A DNA stretch of 64,000 nucleotides from Peribacillus folii (lineage in GTDB: Bacteria; Bacillota; Bacilli; Bacillales; DSM-1321), in NCBI RefSeq assembly GCF_030271255.1, contig NZ_JASJOM010000005.1:186001-250000 (forward strand). The letters are read 5' to 3'. Positions 1 through 8,776 of this stretch are shown here, piece after piece (position 1 is the first letter of the stretch; each line of letters starts with the position of its first letter). The notes below the pieces were generated by a model. That model worked only from the letters and a program-made list of their open reading frames with translations. It was not told the DNA's origin and did no database searches. A program made the translations under genes and the position numbers.

Positions 1-989
1 GAAATGAGCCGACTTTTTTCGAATGTTTTTTGTGCACCTTCACTGTAAAGGTGGAAAGCAGTCTGGATTCGTTCTTGGTGAACCACTCCCACTTCAGACG
101 TCCCAAATGTCGTTGCTATTCTTACTACATCCGTTAAAAAAGAGGTATCTACTTCTACTACGTCAGCTCCTAGATCGGTCATATTCCGGATTGCCTTTTC
201 GTACATGCTGCGGACTTCATGATCCATCGTTTCATTGAAATAATGTGTCGGGAGACCGATCCTCAATCCTGCCAGCCCATTCAGGCATGCCCTTGTGTAC
301 GGGATGTTTGTTAGGGCTTGCATAATGATCGCTGTATCCTCAACGTTTCCTGAAATAGGCCCTGCGTGATCCAAGGTCCGCGATAGCGGGGTCATTCCCT
401 TCATGCTAACCAAATCATAGGTGGGCTTCATGCCTACAACCCCACAACAAGCTGCTGGCACACGAATCGAGCCTGCAGTATCGGTACCGATTGAACCTAA
501 GCAAAGGTTCGCTGCTACAGCTGCTGCTGAACCGCCACTTGATCCGCCCGCAGTCTTATCCCGATTCCATGGATTTATGACATCACCAAAAAATGGATTA
601 TGGGAGGTGATGCCAAATGCATACTCATACATGTTCGTTTTACCAAGTGAAATACTGCCCTCTTGCTCAAGCTTTGTCACGACTTCAGCATCTTCAGCCG
701 GGATTCGCTTCCCATCGATTATTGAGCCGCTGGTTGTTAAGATCCCTTCAGTATCAATAGAATCTTTATACGAAATAGGCACGCCCAACAGGCCACTCGC
801 TTCTCCTGCGCTCAGCTTCACTTCCGCCTTTTTTGCCTGATCTAAAGCCTTTTCTTCCGTTAGTGTAATGTAGGCATGCATGTCTGGATTTAATTCTCTT
901 ATTCTTTTTACATACCATTTTGTGATTTCCGTAGGGGAAAACTGTTTCGTTTTATATCCTTCCATTAGTTCTTTTATCGTTACGATCAA
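1..989 (-). CDS. Amidase signature family hydrolase (3' end outside window)
   Basis: The N-terminal ~330 residues of an amidase signature (GatA/FAAH-like) enzyme, which hydrolyses a carboxamide or similar C-N bond. The catalytic triad can be read directly: Lys75 (YKDS), cis-Ser150 (GGSSGGS) and nucleophile Ser174 (TDTAGS); the 75 and 24 residue spacings match the family. I start it at TTG 989 because GGAAGGGG sits just upstream and no ATG is better placed. The reading frame is still open at base 1, so the C-terminus lies outside. It follows the MFS transporter by about 24 nt and is probably co-transcribed with it, which fits uptake and hydrolysis of an amide. There are no gatB/gatC neighbours, so a catabolic amidase is more likely than tRNA amidotransferase. 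Substrate unknown. Confidence 0.88.
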   Translation of the reverse strand, partial: MIVTIKELMEGYKTKQFSPTEITKWYVKRIRELNPDMHAYITLTEEKALDQAKKAEVKLSAGEASGLLGVPISYKDSIDTEGILTTSGSIIDGKRIPAEDAEVVTKLEQEGSISLGKTNMYEYAFGITSHNPFFGDVINPWNRDKTAGGSSGGSAAAVAANLCLGSIGTDTAGSIRVPAACCGVVGMKPTYDLVSMKGMTPLSRTLDHAGPISGNVEDTAIIMQALTNIPYTRACLNGLAGLRIGLPTHYFNETMDHEVRSMYEKAIRNMTDLGADVVEVDTSFLTDVVRIATTFGTSEVGVVHQERIQTAFHLYSEGAQKTFEKSRLI

Positions 990-1013
990 TTTGCACCACC
1001 CCTTCCATTTGTA

Positions 1014-2222
1014 TTAACCAACTTGATCGATTTCGGATACTGAGCTTTCGTCTCCGATTGTTTTCGTTTTAATGAAAAGCTTTATTACGATACCTGAAAT
1101 CGCTGACAGGATTCCTATTATTATGAAACTGAAACTTCTTGAGAAAGCCTCCGTCAATATCCCCATCAAAACAGGGCCAAAAAACATTCCAAACGAAAAC
1201 AAGCTTTGGAAAAAGCCCATCCTTGTAGATTGCTTATGTTCAGGAATATTCATAATGCTTAAAGACATCAATACAGTGAAATTCAATGCAAAAGCGATAC
1301 CAGAAAACGCTTGCAAGCCAAAGAGCAAAAGTAAACTTGGTGCAAATGGCGTTAGAATGGCAACAGCGCATTGTAACGTTGCCCCTAGGACCGCCGTGTT
1401 CACTAAACCTGCCTTTTTATAAAAAAGGCCTCCGCATAATGCGGCAGCAATTCCTCCTGCAATTAAAAATGTATTGGATAACCAGCTTAGAGCAATCGCA
1501 TCAGCACCTAAATCTCTTGCGACAAGAGGTGTAAAGGTAACTCTCATCCCAAAAGAAGCCATAAGGGCTATGATCGCCAGCAGGGATAAAAGCCATAAGT
1601 TTTTATCGGTCATTTGCTCCTTAACGATTTGCTTTATATCATGCTTTTTCTTTTTCACGAACGCCTTTTTCTCATTTAAAAGGAACGTTAAAACAAAGGC
1701 GATGGCCGCAGCAACCACGGCAACAAGAAAGGAATAGGAATATCCGTAACTTTTCGCGACAATCCCGCCGATTATCGAACCTGCCAAAGCGCCAATGTAA
1801 TCTGCCAAAGTCAAGAAAGCGACAGCTTTTGCGGAATTATGAACGCCGAAATAAGAAGCAAACATCACAGTATAAAGAACCCATGTAGCTCCCGTTACAC
1901 CATCCAAAAATTTCGCGAGATATAAAGTGGCAGCGTTCGGTTCCATAAAAGCGATTAACCAACCAATGATCGTAATTAAAAGCCCCACTTGAATAATCAA
2001 TCTTCTTTTGTTCAATATATCCGAGAATATCCCAAGCGGAAAACGGAAAAACATGGATGCAAGCCCCGTTACTCCCATCACACTGCCTATCACTGCAGGT
2101 GAAATGCCTAAATCTTTGGCATATGATGAAATGAATGGATCGAAGGCGGAAATACTAATAAAGAAGAGTACCGTTATGATAAAAAATAATATAATATTCG
2201 ATTGGAATTGGACTTTGTTCAT
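1014..2222 (-). CDS. MFS transporter
   Basis: A 402-residue major facilitator superfamily protein with about 12 hydrophobic helices and the usual basic cytoplasmic loop after helix 2 (DILNKRR). The central loop is rich in Lys (KKKKHDIKQ). The family moves small solutes by proton symport or antiport; the sequence does not identify the substrate. It lies directly upstream of the amidase and downstream of the HisD-like gene, on the same strand but with a 255-nt gap to the latter, so it may be transcribed separately from it. Within this cluster it is a plausible importer of the cluster substrate, but an efflux role cannot be excluded. Confidence 0.88.
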   Translation of the reverse strand: MNKVQFQSNIILFFIITVLFFISISAFDPFISSYAKDLGISPAVIGSVMGVTGLASMFFRFPLGIFSDILNKRRLIIQVGLLITIIGWLIAFMEPNAATLYLAKFLDGVTGATWVLYTVMFASYFGVHNSAKAVAFLTLADYIGALAGSIIGGIVAKSYGYSYSFLVAVVAAAIAFVLTFLLNEKKAFVKKKKHDIKQIVKEQMTDKNLWLLSLLAIIALMASFGMRVTFTPLVARDLGADAIALSWLSNTFLIAGGIAAALCGGLFYKKAGLVNTAVLGATLQCAVAILTPFAPSLLLLFGLQAFSGIAFALNFTVLMSLSIMNIPEHKQSTRMGFFQSLFSFGMFFGPVLMGILTEAFSRSFSFIIIGILSAISGIVIKLFIKTKTIGDESSVSEIDQVG

Positions 2223-2411
2223 TAGGTCACCTCATTGTTATTTTCTCCCTTTTATTTACCAAAAAAAACGAGCAGTTGCATTAGCTCGTAATTTTCGTGA
2301 TGCTGATGACCTTCATTGAATGCTTTAATTAATCCCTGTCCCCTAATGAATGTCGCCGAAGAAATAGATCACCCTAGGTGGGTATCATAGACATTTGTAT
2401 ATTCAGGCGAA

Positions 2412-2453
2412 GATTGCAGACATTGCCGATTTGAATCGAGCTTGTCTACAATC
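2412..2453. other. Inverted repeat after the HisD-like gene
   Basis: GATTG-c-AGACA and TGTCT-a-CAATC form an 11-bp stem with one mismatch around a 20-nt loop. Read on the plus strand it is followed by CTTTTTT and looks like an intrinsic terminator, although both flanking genes are on the minus strand; read on the minus strand it has A residues before it and no T run after it. It may be a weak terminator or a protein site. The rest of the 2223-2476 gap shows nothing else recognisable. Confidence 0.4.
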
Positions 2454-2476
2454 CTTTTTTCATAGGTTCATATTCT

Positions 2477-3730
2477 TTATTTTATCCTGACCGTGGCCGA
2501 TAGCTTATGCCCTTCCAATCCTTCGATTTGGGATTGGTCTTCCGCATGGGAGGCAAGGAATTGAATGCCGCGGCCTGTAATCTCCTGATGTGTCATGACC
2601 TTCACATAGCTTCCTGCCCATAATCCGCCCGTGTACCTTGCTGCCTTTTGCGTCGGCAAGGTATGGTTCGTCCCCGAGACTTTGTCCGAGAAGACGACGG
2701 AGCTGCCTTCATCGAGGAACAATGATCCATAATTATATAACCTGTCCATCAATTCACGGCTATTTTGAATATGCAGATGTAAATGCTCGATCGCATAGTC
2801 ATTGCAAATATCGAGACCTTCCTGCAGGGAATCCGCCAAAATGATTTCGCCTCTTTTTTCCCATGATTCGTGAGCGGGCGATGAAGGTGAAAAGGATTTC
2901 AAAATCCGTGCGACTTCGGTTTCCGTTCCCTTGCCCACCGCCCGGGAAGTCGTGACAAGAATTGCTCGTGCATACGGATCGTGTTCTGCCTGGGCAAGCA
3001 GATCAGCCGCGATTTTAGTCGGTGATGCGGAATCGTCGGCAAATACCATGACCTCGCTCGGTCCTGCAATGAGGTCGATGCCGACCTTGCCGAATACTTG
3101 GCGCTTCGCTTCTGCGACGAAGCGGTTTCCTGGTCCAGCGATGATATCCACTTCGGGAATCGATTCCGTTCCATACGCCATCGCAGCAATTGCCTGGGCA
3201 CCGCCAATGGCAAAAATGTCTGTCGCACCGGAGCGGATCAGCCCATATAAAACAGCAGGATGGATGCCGCCTTCATAATTGGCCGGACTGCAGGCAACGA
3301 TTCTTTTTGCTCCGGCTACCTTGGCCGGGGCAACGACCATGGGGCCTGATGACAATAAAGGGAATCTCCCCCCTGGTACGTAAGCACCTACCTTTTCAAT
3401 CGGGACGATTCGATGTCCCATCTTGATCCCTTCGCCAAAATCCTGTTCGAATGGTGTCAGACAGCTCAGCTGCGCTTTGGCGAAGTCTGAAACCCGATCC
3501 ACGACCCGGTCGATCAGTACTTTCACTTCATCCGGAAGCGTTCTTATGCAGCGCTCCTGTTCCTCTTCACTTACCCGGACCGGTCGATCGGACTGTCCGA
3601 ATTTCCTTTCGTATTCCTGTACGGCCGCATCTCCGCCCGCTTTTACATGCTCAATAATGGACGTTACCGTTTGTTCTACATCATGGGAAGACGTCTGCTC
3701 CAACGTCTCCGCTTGCTTCATATACTCCAT
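2477..3730 (-). CDS. Histidinol-dehydrogenase-family NAD-dependent dehydrogenase
   Basis: A 417-residue HisD-superfamily enzyme. Family landmarks are visible: IIAGPGNRFV, AGPSEV, the metal-binding AQAEHD, the catalytic EH pair (here AIEHLHLH, where biosynthetic HisD has APEHLE), SDKVSGTNHTLPT, and the C-terminal EGLEGHK histidine. All expected metal ligands and the Glu-His catalytic pair are therefore present, so it should be an active zinc-dependent alcohol dehydrogenase. No other his genes are nearby. It is the second gene after a SnoaL-like gene in a catabolic cluster, so I expect a substrate other than histidinol; HpsN (sulfopropanediol dehydrogenase) is an established example of such recruitment. 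The start ATG follows AGGAGG by 8 nt. Confidence 0.85.
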   Translation of the reverse strand: MEYMKQAETLEQTSSHDVEQTVTSIIEHVKAGGDAAVQEYERKFGQSDRPVRVSEEEQERCIRTLPDEVKVLIDRVVDRVSDFAKAQLSCLTPFEQDFGEGIKMGHRIVPIEKVGAYVPGGRFPLLSSGPMVVAPAKVAGAKRIVACSPANYEGGIHPAVLYGLIRSGATDIFAIGGAQAIAAMAYGTESIPEVDIIAGPGNRFVAEAKRQVFGKVGIDLIAGPSEVMVFADDSASPTKIAADLLAQAEHDPYARAILVTTSRAVGKGTETEVARILKSFSPSSPAHESWEKRGEIILADSLQEGLDICNDYAIEHLHLHIQNSRELMDRLYNYGSLFLDEGSSVVFSDKVSGTNHTLPTQKAARYTGGLWAGSYVKVMTHQEITGRGIQFLASHAEDQSQIEGLEGHKLSATVRIK

Positions 3731-3793
3731 CTTGTTTTCCTCCTAATCTTGTAATTGAAAGGCGGCTGCCGCACAGCCGCTAAAACCGCTAAA

Positions 3794-5068
3794 TCACGAT
3801 ACGCCGGTAAAGTTCCCATCTTCCACTGCTGCTTCGGCGCTTTGCTCCGAATCCTGTTCCTTCGGCAAATGGATTTGGCGCAAAACTTCCATCCCATCAA
3901 ACAATAACCATTCCTCAAGGATTTTTTCATTGCGGATTTTATAATGGCTGATCCCCGCAATATCGATGGCTTTTCCGCTTGGAGCCCCAAAATAACCTGT
4001 TCCTTCGTGCATCCCTTGGATCCTCCAGCGCACCGCTACGTCCCAGTCACCTTCCGATCCGCGTTTATTGCATGTCACCCTTTCCACAATCACTTTGCCA
4101 TTCGGAACGGAGGCGAACAAACTCATGAACATTCCTTGAATTTCACTTGCCCCAATGACATCCTTATTGCAGACATAATGAACAACGGCATTTTCCTCAT
4201 AATAGTCACGAACGAAGTTAAAGGAGCGCCGTGCCCAGATGCGGTTGAATACAAGCTGCATGAACTCCCCGATTTCGAATTCATCGGAGGATGGGGTGAA
4301 GACCTTTGGCGGAAGCCCCATTTCTGCTGTCTCATTAAAGCCGAATTGAATCGCTGGAGCAAGCTTCTGCGTGCTTTTGGCCATTTTTTTAGCGAACTCG
4401 ACAGGATCCAGGCCAAGCTGCAAAACAAGGTGGTAGGTATCCATCACAAGCCATTCTTCATGAATCTTATTATTCAAGATCATACAGTCGGCACTTGTTC
4501 TGAACATCACTTTCTTTCCTGTTGCCGGACCGTATAAGCTATCTCCCAGATTCGTTGCGACCGAACGTCCCCGGTGCGAGGTGAAAAATCCTTCTTCATC
4601 ATTCCCGGACCAGATTACACTCCAACCCAATCCTTTCCGATCGGGGAACGCATGCAAGGTTTGCAGCGTGCCTGAAATGACTTCGTTCACCCCATGACTG
4701 TTGATCAGCCCTTTATGAACGGAGACACTTGTGCTATACGTATCGTATATCAGGCCGATGTCTTTTTCCTTCCAGATTTGACGCGTGATTTTCACGATAT
4801 AATCGACGATGTTATTGTATTCCGGGTCAAAACCGTTCATCCGCTGTTTCTTTTGATACATTTCTTCTATATTTATGTAATCGGAGTCATCCTTCGTATC
4901 CAGCATATTCACTTCATCAGCGTCTGCATAGAAGATGTAGTTGGGCGATCTCTTGATTGGCAGACTCGTTTTACTGGCTGCCTTTCCGTCCTTTGGTGCC
5001 ACATTGACTGAACCTGCTTTTTCCTCTTTTACCGCCATTTCGATTGAACCTGAATTTTTTTCTGCCAT
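3794..5068 (-). CDS. Double-domain SnoaL-like (NTF2 fold) protein, copy 1
   Basis: A 424-residue protein with two consecutive SnoaL/NTF2-like domains, roughly residues 80-220 and 265-400. Each has the fold's usual course: an N-terminal helix with IW, a central His-containing strand and a C-terminal KI-EEWL strand. SnoaL-like domains are small alpha+beta barrels acting as cyclases, isomerases or binding modules; no specific reaction can be read here. It is the first and most divergent of three tandem paralogues, with a longer N-terminal tail rich in Lys and Glu. The HisD-like gene follows 63 nt downstream. It is preceded by its own promoter and a copy of the palindromic operator, so it probably heads a separate transcript of the LacI regulon. 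Confidence 0.82.
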   Translation of the reverse strand: MAEKNSGSIEMAVKEEKAGSVNVAPKDGKAASKTSLPIKRSPNYIFYADADEVNMLDTKDDSDYINIEEMYQKKQRMNGFDPEYNNIVDYIVKITRQIWKEKDIGLIYDTYSTSVSVHKGLINSHGVNEVISGTLQTLHAFPDRKGLGWSVIWSGNDEEGFFTSHRGRSVATNLGDSLYGPATGKKVMFRTSADCMILNNKIHEEWLVMDTYHLVLQLGLDPVEFAKKMAKSTQKLAPAIQFGFNETAEMGLPPKVFTPSSDEFEIGEFMQLVFNRIWARRSFNFVRDYYEENAVVHYVCNKDVIGASEIQGMFMSLFASVPNGKVIVERVTCNKRGSEGDWDVAVRWRIQGMHEGTGYFGAPSGKAIDIAGISHYKIRNEKILEEWLLFDGMEVLRQIHLPKEQDSEQSAEAAVEDGNFTGVS

Positions 5069-5273
5069 AGTAGATAACCATCCTTTTTTGAATAGAGTAA
5101 TAGTTTCCTTTCATTGAAACGTAAAATATCTAGACTTTATAAAGACTTTATTTTGCTCCACTTTCAAGCTCTCGGTGATTTCCTTACAAGTTCATCTGGT
5201 TTTTCAATTCAGTACGTCATCACAAAAATGTGATATCACCTGTTCAACCATTTTGCCCCATCAGGAATATTGC

Positions 5274-5291
5274 TTTGAATACGTATTCAAA
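5274..5291. promoter_or_regulatory. Probable LacI-family operator, copy 1
   Basis: The perfect 18-bp palindrome TTTGAATACGTATTCAAA, identical to copies at 12782-12799 and 13634-13651. It lies 16 nt downstream of the predicted -10 box, close to the expected transcription start of SnoaL copy 1, a position suited to repression. The central CG dyad is typical of LacI-family operators, and the cluster encodes one LacI-type regulator (13766-14797). Confidence 0.85.
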
Positions 5292-5307
5292 ATGATTGAT
5301 ATTATCG

Positions 5308-5336
5308 AATATAAACAATTTTCTAACTAATGTAAA
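5308..5336 (-). promoter_or_regulatory. Predicted sigma-A promoter for SnoaL copy 1
   Basis: On the minus strand, TTTACA (5336-5331), a 17-nt spacer and TATATT (5313-5308). The same two hexamers with the same spacer occur upstream of the SDR gene, and both promoters are followed by the same palindrome. The remainder of the 5069-5463 gap is AT-rich leader without recognisable structure. Confidence 0.6.
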
Positions 5337-5463
5337 TAAAAAATTTCAAAAGTGGAAACCTCCATTACTCTCCCCCTAAAAGTAACAGAAGGCTCCTTTT
5401 CGCAGGATGATAATTTGGCGTCTGAAAGCTGCTTTAAATATGAAATCGGGAGACATGCAGCAA

Positions 5464-6654
5464 TTAGATAATTTCATCTTCCGTATCTAAAAAGGTTTGC
5501 CGTAATACATCTATCCCATCAAATACGATCCATTCTTCAACAATTTTTTCATTGCGAACCTTTAGATGAGTGATGCCAAGGACTTCAACAGGCTTTCCGC
5601 TTGGCAAACCAAAGGTCCCGATTCCCTCATGAATACCCTGCAATCTCCATCTTACAGCAACATCCCACTCTTTATTACCTTCATTTTGGTTGCACGTAAC
5701 TCTTTCCAAGATTACTTTCGCCGTTGGGAACGATGCAAATAAACTAACAAGCAATCCTTGGATTCTGTTATGCCCTACGATATCTTGATCACAAATGTAA
5801 TGGACCACTGCATGATCTGCGTAAAAATCCTTTACATGATTAAATAATCGCATTTCCCAAATTTTATTGTACATATCCAAAACGAAATCTCCAATTTCGA
5901 AAAATTCATGCTTTTTAGTATATACTTCTGGCATGAATTGACCTTCCATCGGTTCAGGTCTCCCGAAACTTGCCTGTTTTTGAGATCTGGTTGCAAGTTT
6001 TTTAGCAATCTCAATCGGATTATGTCCTAATTGTTTCACTATATGAAGATAATCCCTTACAAGCCATTCTTCTACGATTCTGTTAGAATGAACAACACAA
6101 TCTGCAATCACCCTGAAAGATGCCCTTTTACCTGTCGCTGGTCCAAAGCTTGTTGCTCCTAGGTTTGTCCCCAATGACATACTGCGGTGCGAGGTATAAA
6201 ATGAATCTTGATCATTGCCTGACCAAATGACTTGTTCCCCCACCACCTTTCGATCTGGAAAGGAATGTTGCATTTGGATGGAACTGGACAGGACATGATT
6301 GATTCCATAATGGTTAAGTGATCCTGCATGTAAAATCGATTCATTATGGTAGTGGGAATAAATCAAGCCAAAACCATTTTCTTCCCAAATGCGGTGTGTG
6401 CATTTCACAATATAATCCACAATGTCTACATAGGTTTCCTCGAAGCCTCTCATGCTTTGTTTTCTTATTGTTTTCTTCGAATAATCGTTATAATCTGCGT
6501 AGCCTAAACGATTTACTTCCGCATTATCTCCGTAAAAAACCTTGTCATGAAGAACGATATCATTGTGTGTGCTGTTAAGCTCCCGTGATTCTTTCTTTTC
6601 CATCACCACTTTACTATCATCCACTTTTGTCAATATTCCACACATCCCCTGCAT
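5464..6654 (-). CDS. Double-domain SnoaL-like (NTF2 fold) protein, copy 2
   Basis: A 396-residue paralogue of the proteins at 3794-5068 and 6754-7953, with two SnoaL-like domains (about residues 60-205 and 235-385). Shared landmarks include the IVDYIVK-T-IWEE helix, VIWSGND, TNLG-FGPATGKR, and in the second half VVHYICD, HEGIGTFG and EEWIVFDG. Its chemistry is unknown. The start is uncertain: the ATG at 6654 lacks a good ribosome binding site and a TTG seven codons later is possible. It is the last gene of the long unit running from the SDR and is separated from copy 1 by a 395-nt gap holding the copy 1 promoter and operator. Confidence 0.82.
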   Translation of the reverse strand: MQGMCGILTKVDDSKVVMEKKESRELNSTHNDIVLHDKVFYGDNAEVNRLGYADYNDYSKKTIRKQSMRGFEETYVDIVDYIVKCTHRIWEENGFGLIYSHYHNESILHAGSLNHYGINHVLSSSIQMQHSFPDRKVVGEQVIWSGNDQDSFYTSHRSMSLGTNLGATSFGPATGKRASFRVIADCVVHSNRIVEEWLVRDYLHIVKQLGHNPIEIAKKLATRSQKQASFGRPEPMEGQFMPEVYTKKHEFFEIGDFVLDMYNKIWEMRLFNHVKDFYADHAVVHYICDQDIVGHNRIQGLLVSLFASFPTAKVILERVTCNQNEGNKEWDVAVRWRLQGIHEGIGTFGLPSGKPVEVLGITHLKVRNEKIVEEWIVFDGIDVLRQTFLDTEDEII

Positions 6655-6657
6655 TTT

Positions 6658-6723
6658 TCATGCCTCTGTTTCTTGATCGGCATGGATTTGTTTTATCATT
6701 TCCAGCCCATACAGCTTTCTCAT
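6658..6723 (-). pseudogene. C-terminal remnant of a fourth SnoaL-like copy
   Basis: The 99-nt gap between copies 3 and 2 encodes MRKLYGLEMIKQIHADQETEA and a stop. This aligns with the extreme C-termini of the intact paralogues (FDGMEVLRQIHLPKEQD in copy 1, FDGLDVLKQIYLNTDDD in copy 3) and is closest to copy 1. It looks like the stump left when a fourth tandem copy was deleted or recombined. Expression as a peptide is unlikely, although an ATAAGG lies directly before the ATG. Confidence 0.6.
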
Positions 6724-6753
6724 CCTTATTGTACCTTTAGATAAATTCTTAGA

Positions 6754-7953
6754 TTAAAGAGGGGATATCCCCAAATCATCATCTGTGTTCAAGTAAATCT
6801 GTTTGAGGACATCCAATCCATCGAATGTGATCCACTCTTCGACTACTTTGCCATGCATTACTCGCAGCTGGGTGATCCCAAGAATCTCGACCGATTTCCA
6901 ACTAGGTTGACCGAAATAGCCTATTCCTTCATGTAATCCTTGGACACGCCATCTTACAGATACATCCCAAGCATCAAGATCATCTATCGGATTGCAAGTC
7001 ACACGGTCTATCAAGAACTTAGCATTCGGAAAGGATGCAAATAGGCTAACGAGCATCCCTTGAATTTGATCGTAGCCAACGAGATCTTTATCACAAATAT
7101 AATGGACAACTGCTTGATCGGCGTAATAGTCATGTAGTTGATTAAACAAACGCCATTCCCAAATCTTATTGTACATATCCAAAATGAACTCCCCGATATC
7201 GAATTGAGAGGATTTTGGTTCATACAAGGCCGGCATCAATTGGCCATTCATCGTCTCGCTTAAACCATAGTTCAGTTGCAAGGAAGATGAGATGCCCTTT
7301 GAATTCCTTGCCAGGCTTTTTGCTATCTCATGAGGGTCGAGACCAAGTTGCTCCACAATATGAAGATTATCCCTCACTAACCACTCCTCATAGATCCGGT
7401 TCGAGTGTACGGCACAATCGACAGTGGTCCTAAAATTCACCCTTTTAGCTGTCGCAGCTCCAAAAGTCGAGTCTCCTAAATTCGTTGCAGTCGAATTAAT
7501 TCGGTGGGAGGAATAAAAGCCCTCTTTATCGTTTCCAGACCAAACAACGTTTCCTCCTATTAATCTCCTGTCTGGGAAAGCATGTAATGTTTGCAGGGTA
7601 TTGGAGATGACGGCATTCAATCCTTGAAGATTTACAGACCCGCAGTGCATGGTGACATTATTATGGTACGTTTTATAAATAACACCAATGCCCCGTTCTT
7701 CCCAAATTTGGTGCGTGATTTTCATGATGTAATCGACTATGTCCAAATACTGTGGATCAAAACCTTCCATGCTTTGCTTTCGATTCAGGTTTTTCCTATA
7801 CTCATTGAAATCATGAAAGCCCAACCTATTAACTTCTTCACTATTTCCATAATGGATTTTCCCGTTTTTGGAATTTGCTATCTTCCTTGTTACAGCTGAT
7901 TGTACTGAATCTTTTCCCTCGTTCACATCGATGGTTTCAATAGATTTAGTCAT
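6754..7953 (-). CDS. Double-domain SnoaL-like (NTF2 fold) protein, copy 3
   Basis: A 399-residue protein, closely related to copy 2 and less so to copy 1. Domain 1 spans about residues 65-205 and domain 2 about 235-390; matching landmarks are FDPQYLDIVDYIMK, VVWSGNDKEGF, AVVHYICDKDLVGYDQIQG and EEWITFDG. The ATG follows GAGGAGTCAATAAG, a good ribosome binding site. It lies 21 nt after the aldolase stop, which indicates co-transcription. As for its paralogues, family membership is clear but no catalytic residues can be assigned; a cyclase, isomerase or dehydratase step, or a ligand-binding role, would all fit the fold. Confidence 0.83.
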   Translation of the reverse strand: MTKSIETIDVNEGKDSVQSAVTRKIANSKNGKIHYGNSEEVNRLGFHDFNEYRKNLNRKQSMEGFDPQYLDIVDYIMKITHQIWEERGIGVIYKTYHNNVTMHCGSVNLQGLNAVISNTLQTLHAFPDRRLIGGNVVWSGNDKEGFYSSHRINSTATNLGDSTFGAATAKRVNFRTTVDCAVHSNRIYEEWLVRDNLHIVEQLGLDPHEIAKSLARNSKGISSSLQLNYGLSETMNGQLMPALYEPKSSQFDIGEFILDMYNKIWEWRLFNQLHDYYADQAVVHYICDKDLVGYDQIQGMLVSLFASFPNAKFLIDRVTCNPIDDLDAWDVSVRWRVQGLHEGIGYFGQPSWKSVEILGITQLRVMHGKVVEEWITFDGLDVLKQIYLNTDDDLGISPL

Positions 7954-7974
7954 CTTATTGACTCCTCTTGAGTT

Positions 7975-8751
7975 TCATTTAATAGATTGTACTGGCTTGA
8001 CGGCAGAGATTACATCGGATAACGCAGCGGTAATCACATTATTCAATATCACCCCAACATATTGTGCACCTTTGGCGAATGCCGCATTAGCCGCAGCGCC
8101 GGTTCCAGCAACGGTACCGATCGGCACATCCAGCTCCTTCGCTTTTTCGTAAAGTCCATTAATGACCTGCTGCACCTCGGGATGACTTGCCCCCTCCAAG
8201 GAATGGCCCATGCTTACGGAGAGGTCGGTGGAGCCGATGAAGGCCAAATCGATTCCCGGAACCGTGGCAATATCTTCGAAGTTGCTGGCCGCAGCTTTCG
8301 TTTCAATGTGCACAATTATCATAACATTTTCATTACTTTCATCTAAATATCGTTTTCCACTTTCTTTTCCGTAGCGTGCAGGCCTCGTCGAATATGATAC
8401 CCCCCTATTTCCATCTGGAGGGAATTTGGCTTTGCTTACGACATCGAGCGCCGCTTCCTTAGTATTGACCATCGGGACCTGTATTCCCTTCGCTCCGCGA
8501 TCCAAGGCCTTTTGAATGCTCGAGGGGTCATAGGAAACCCGGACGATCGGGACAAGCCCGCATGAATCTGCCGTACGGATGATATTCTCAAGCTCGGTCG
8601 GACTGAAGGCGCCATGCTCATCATCAATTACGATAAAATCAAAGCCGGCATAGCCGAGCATTTCGACCAATGGCGGTGAATGAATGCCAAGGAATGCTCC
8701 AAGGACCTGCTCGCCATTTGTTATTTTTTCCTTTACGGCGTTCTTCATCAT
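7975..8751 (-). CDS. HpcH/HpaI-family aldolase
   Basis: A 258-residue class II (metal-dependent) pyruvate-type aldolase of the HpaI/GarL family. These enzymes cleave 2-keto-4-hydroxy acids to pyruvate, or a related keto acid, and an aldehyde. Visible landmarks are DDEHGAFS with the catalytic His46, VRVSYDP with the conserved Arg, HIETKAA with the metal-ligand Glu, and IGSTDLSVSMG with the metal-ligand Asp. Length is normal. The start follows GGAG. It sits between the alpha/beta hydrolase and SnoaL copy 3 in the operon and gives the clearest hint of the pathway: a hydroxy-keto acid intermediate is split, and the resulting aldehyde could be handled by the neighbouring ALDH and ADH. The exact substrate cannot be inferred. 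Confidence 0.9.
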   Translation of the reverse strand: MMKNAVKEKITNGEQVLGAFLGIHSPPLVEMLGYAGFDFIVIDDEHGAFSPTELENIIRTADSCGLVPIVRVSYDPSSIQKALDRGAKGIQVPMVNTKEAALDVVSKAKFPPDGNRGVSYSTRPARYGKESGKRYLDESNENVMIIVHIETKAAASNFEDIATVPGIDLAFIGSTDLSVSMGHSLEGASHPEVQQVINGLYEKAKELDVPIGTVAGTGAAANAAFAKGAQYVGVILNNVITAALSDVISAVKPVQSIK

Positions 8752-8776
8752 CTTCCCGCTCCTTTCGCAATACGAA

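Noticed and set aside
1-989. GatA subunit of tRNA amidotransferase
   Set aside because: No gatB or gatC is adjacent and the gene follows a transporter in a catabolic setting, so a catabolic amidase is preferred.
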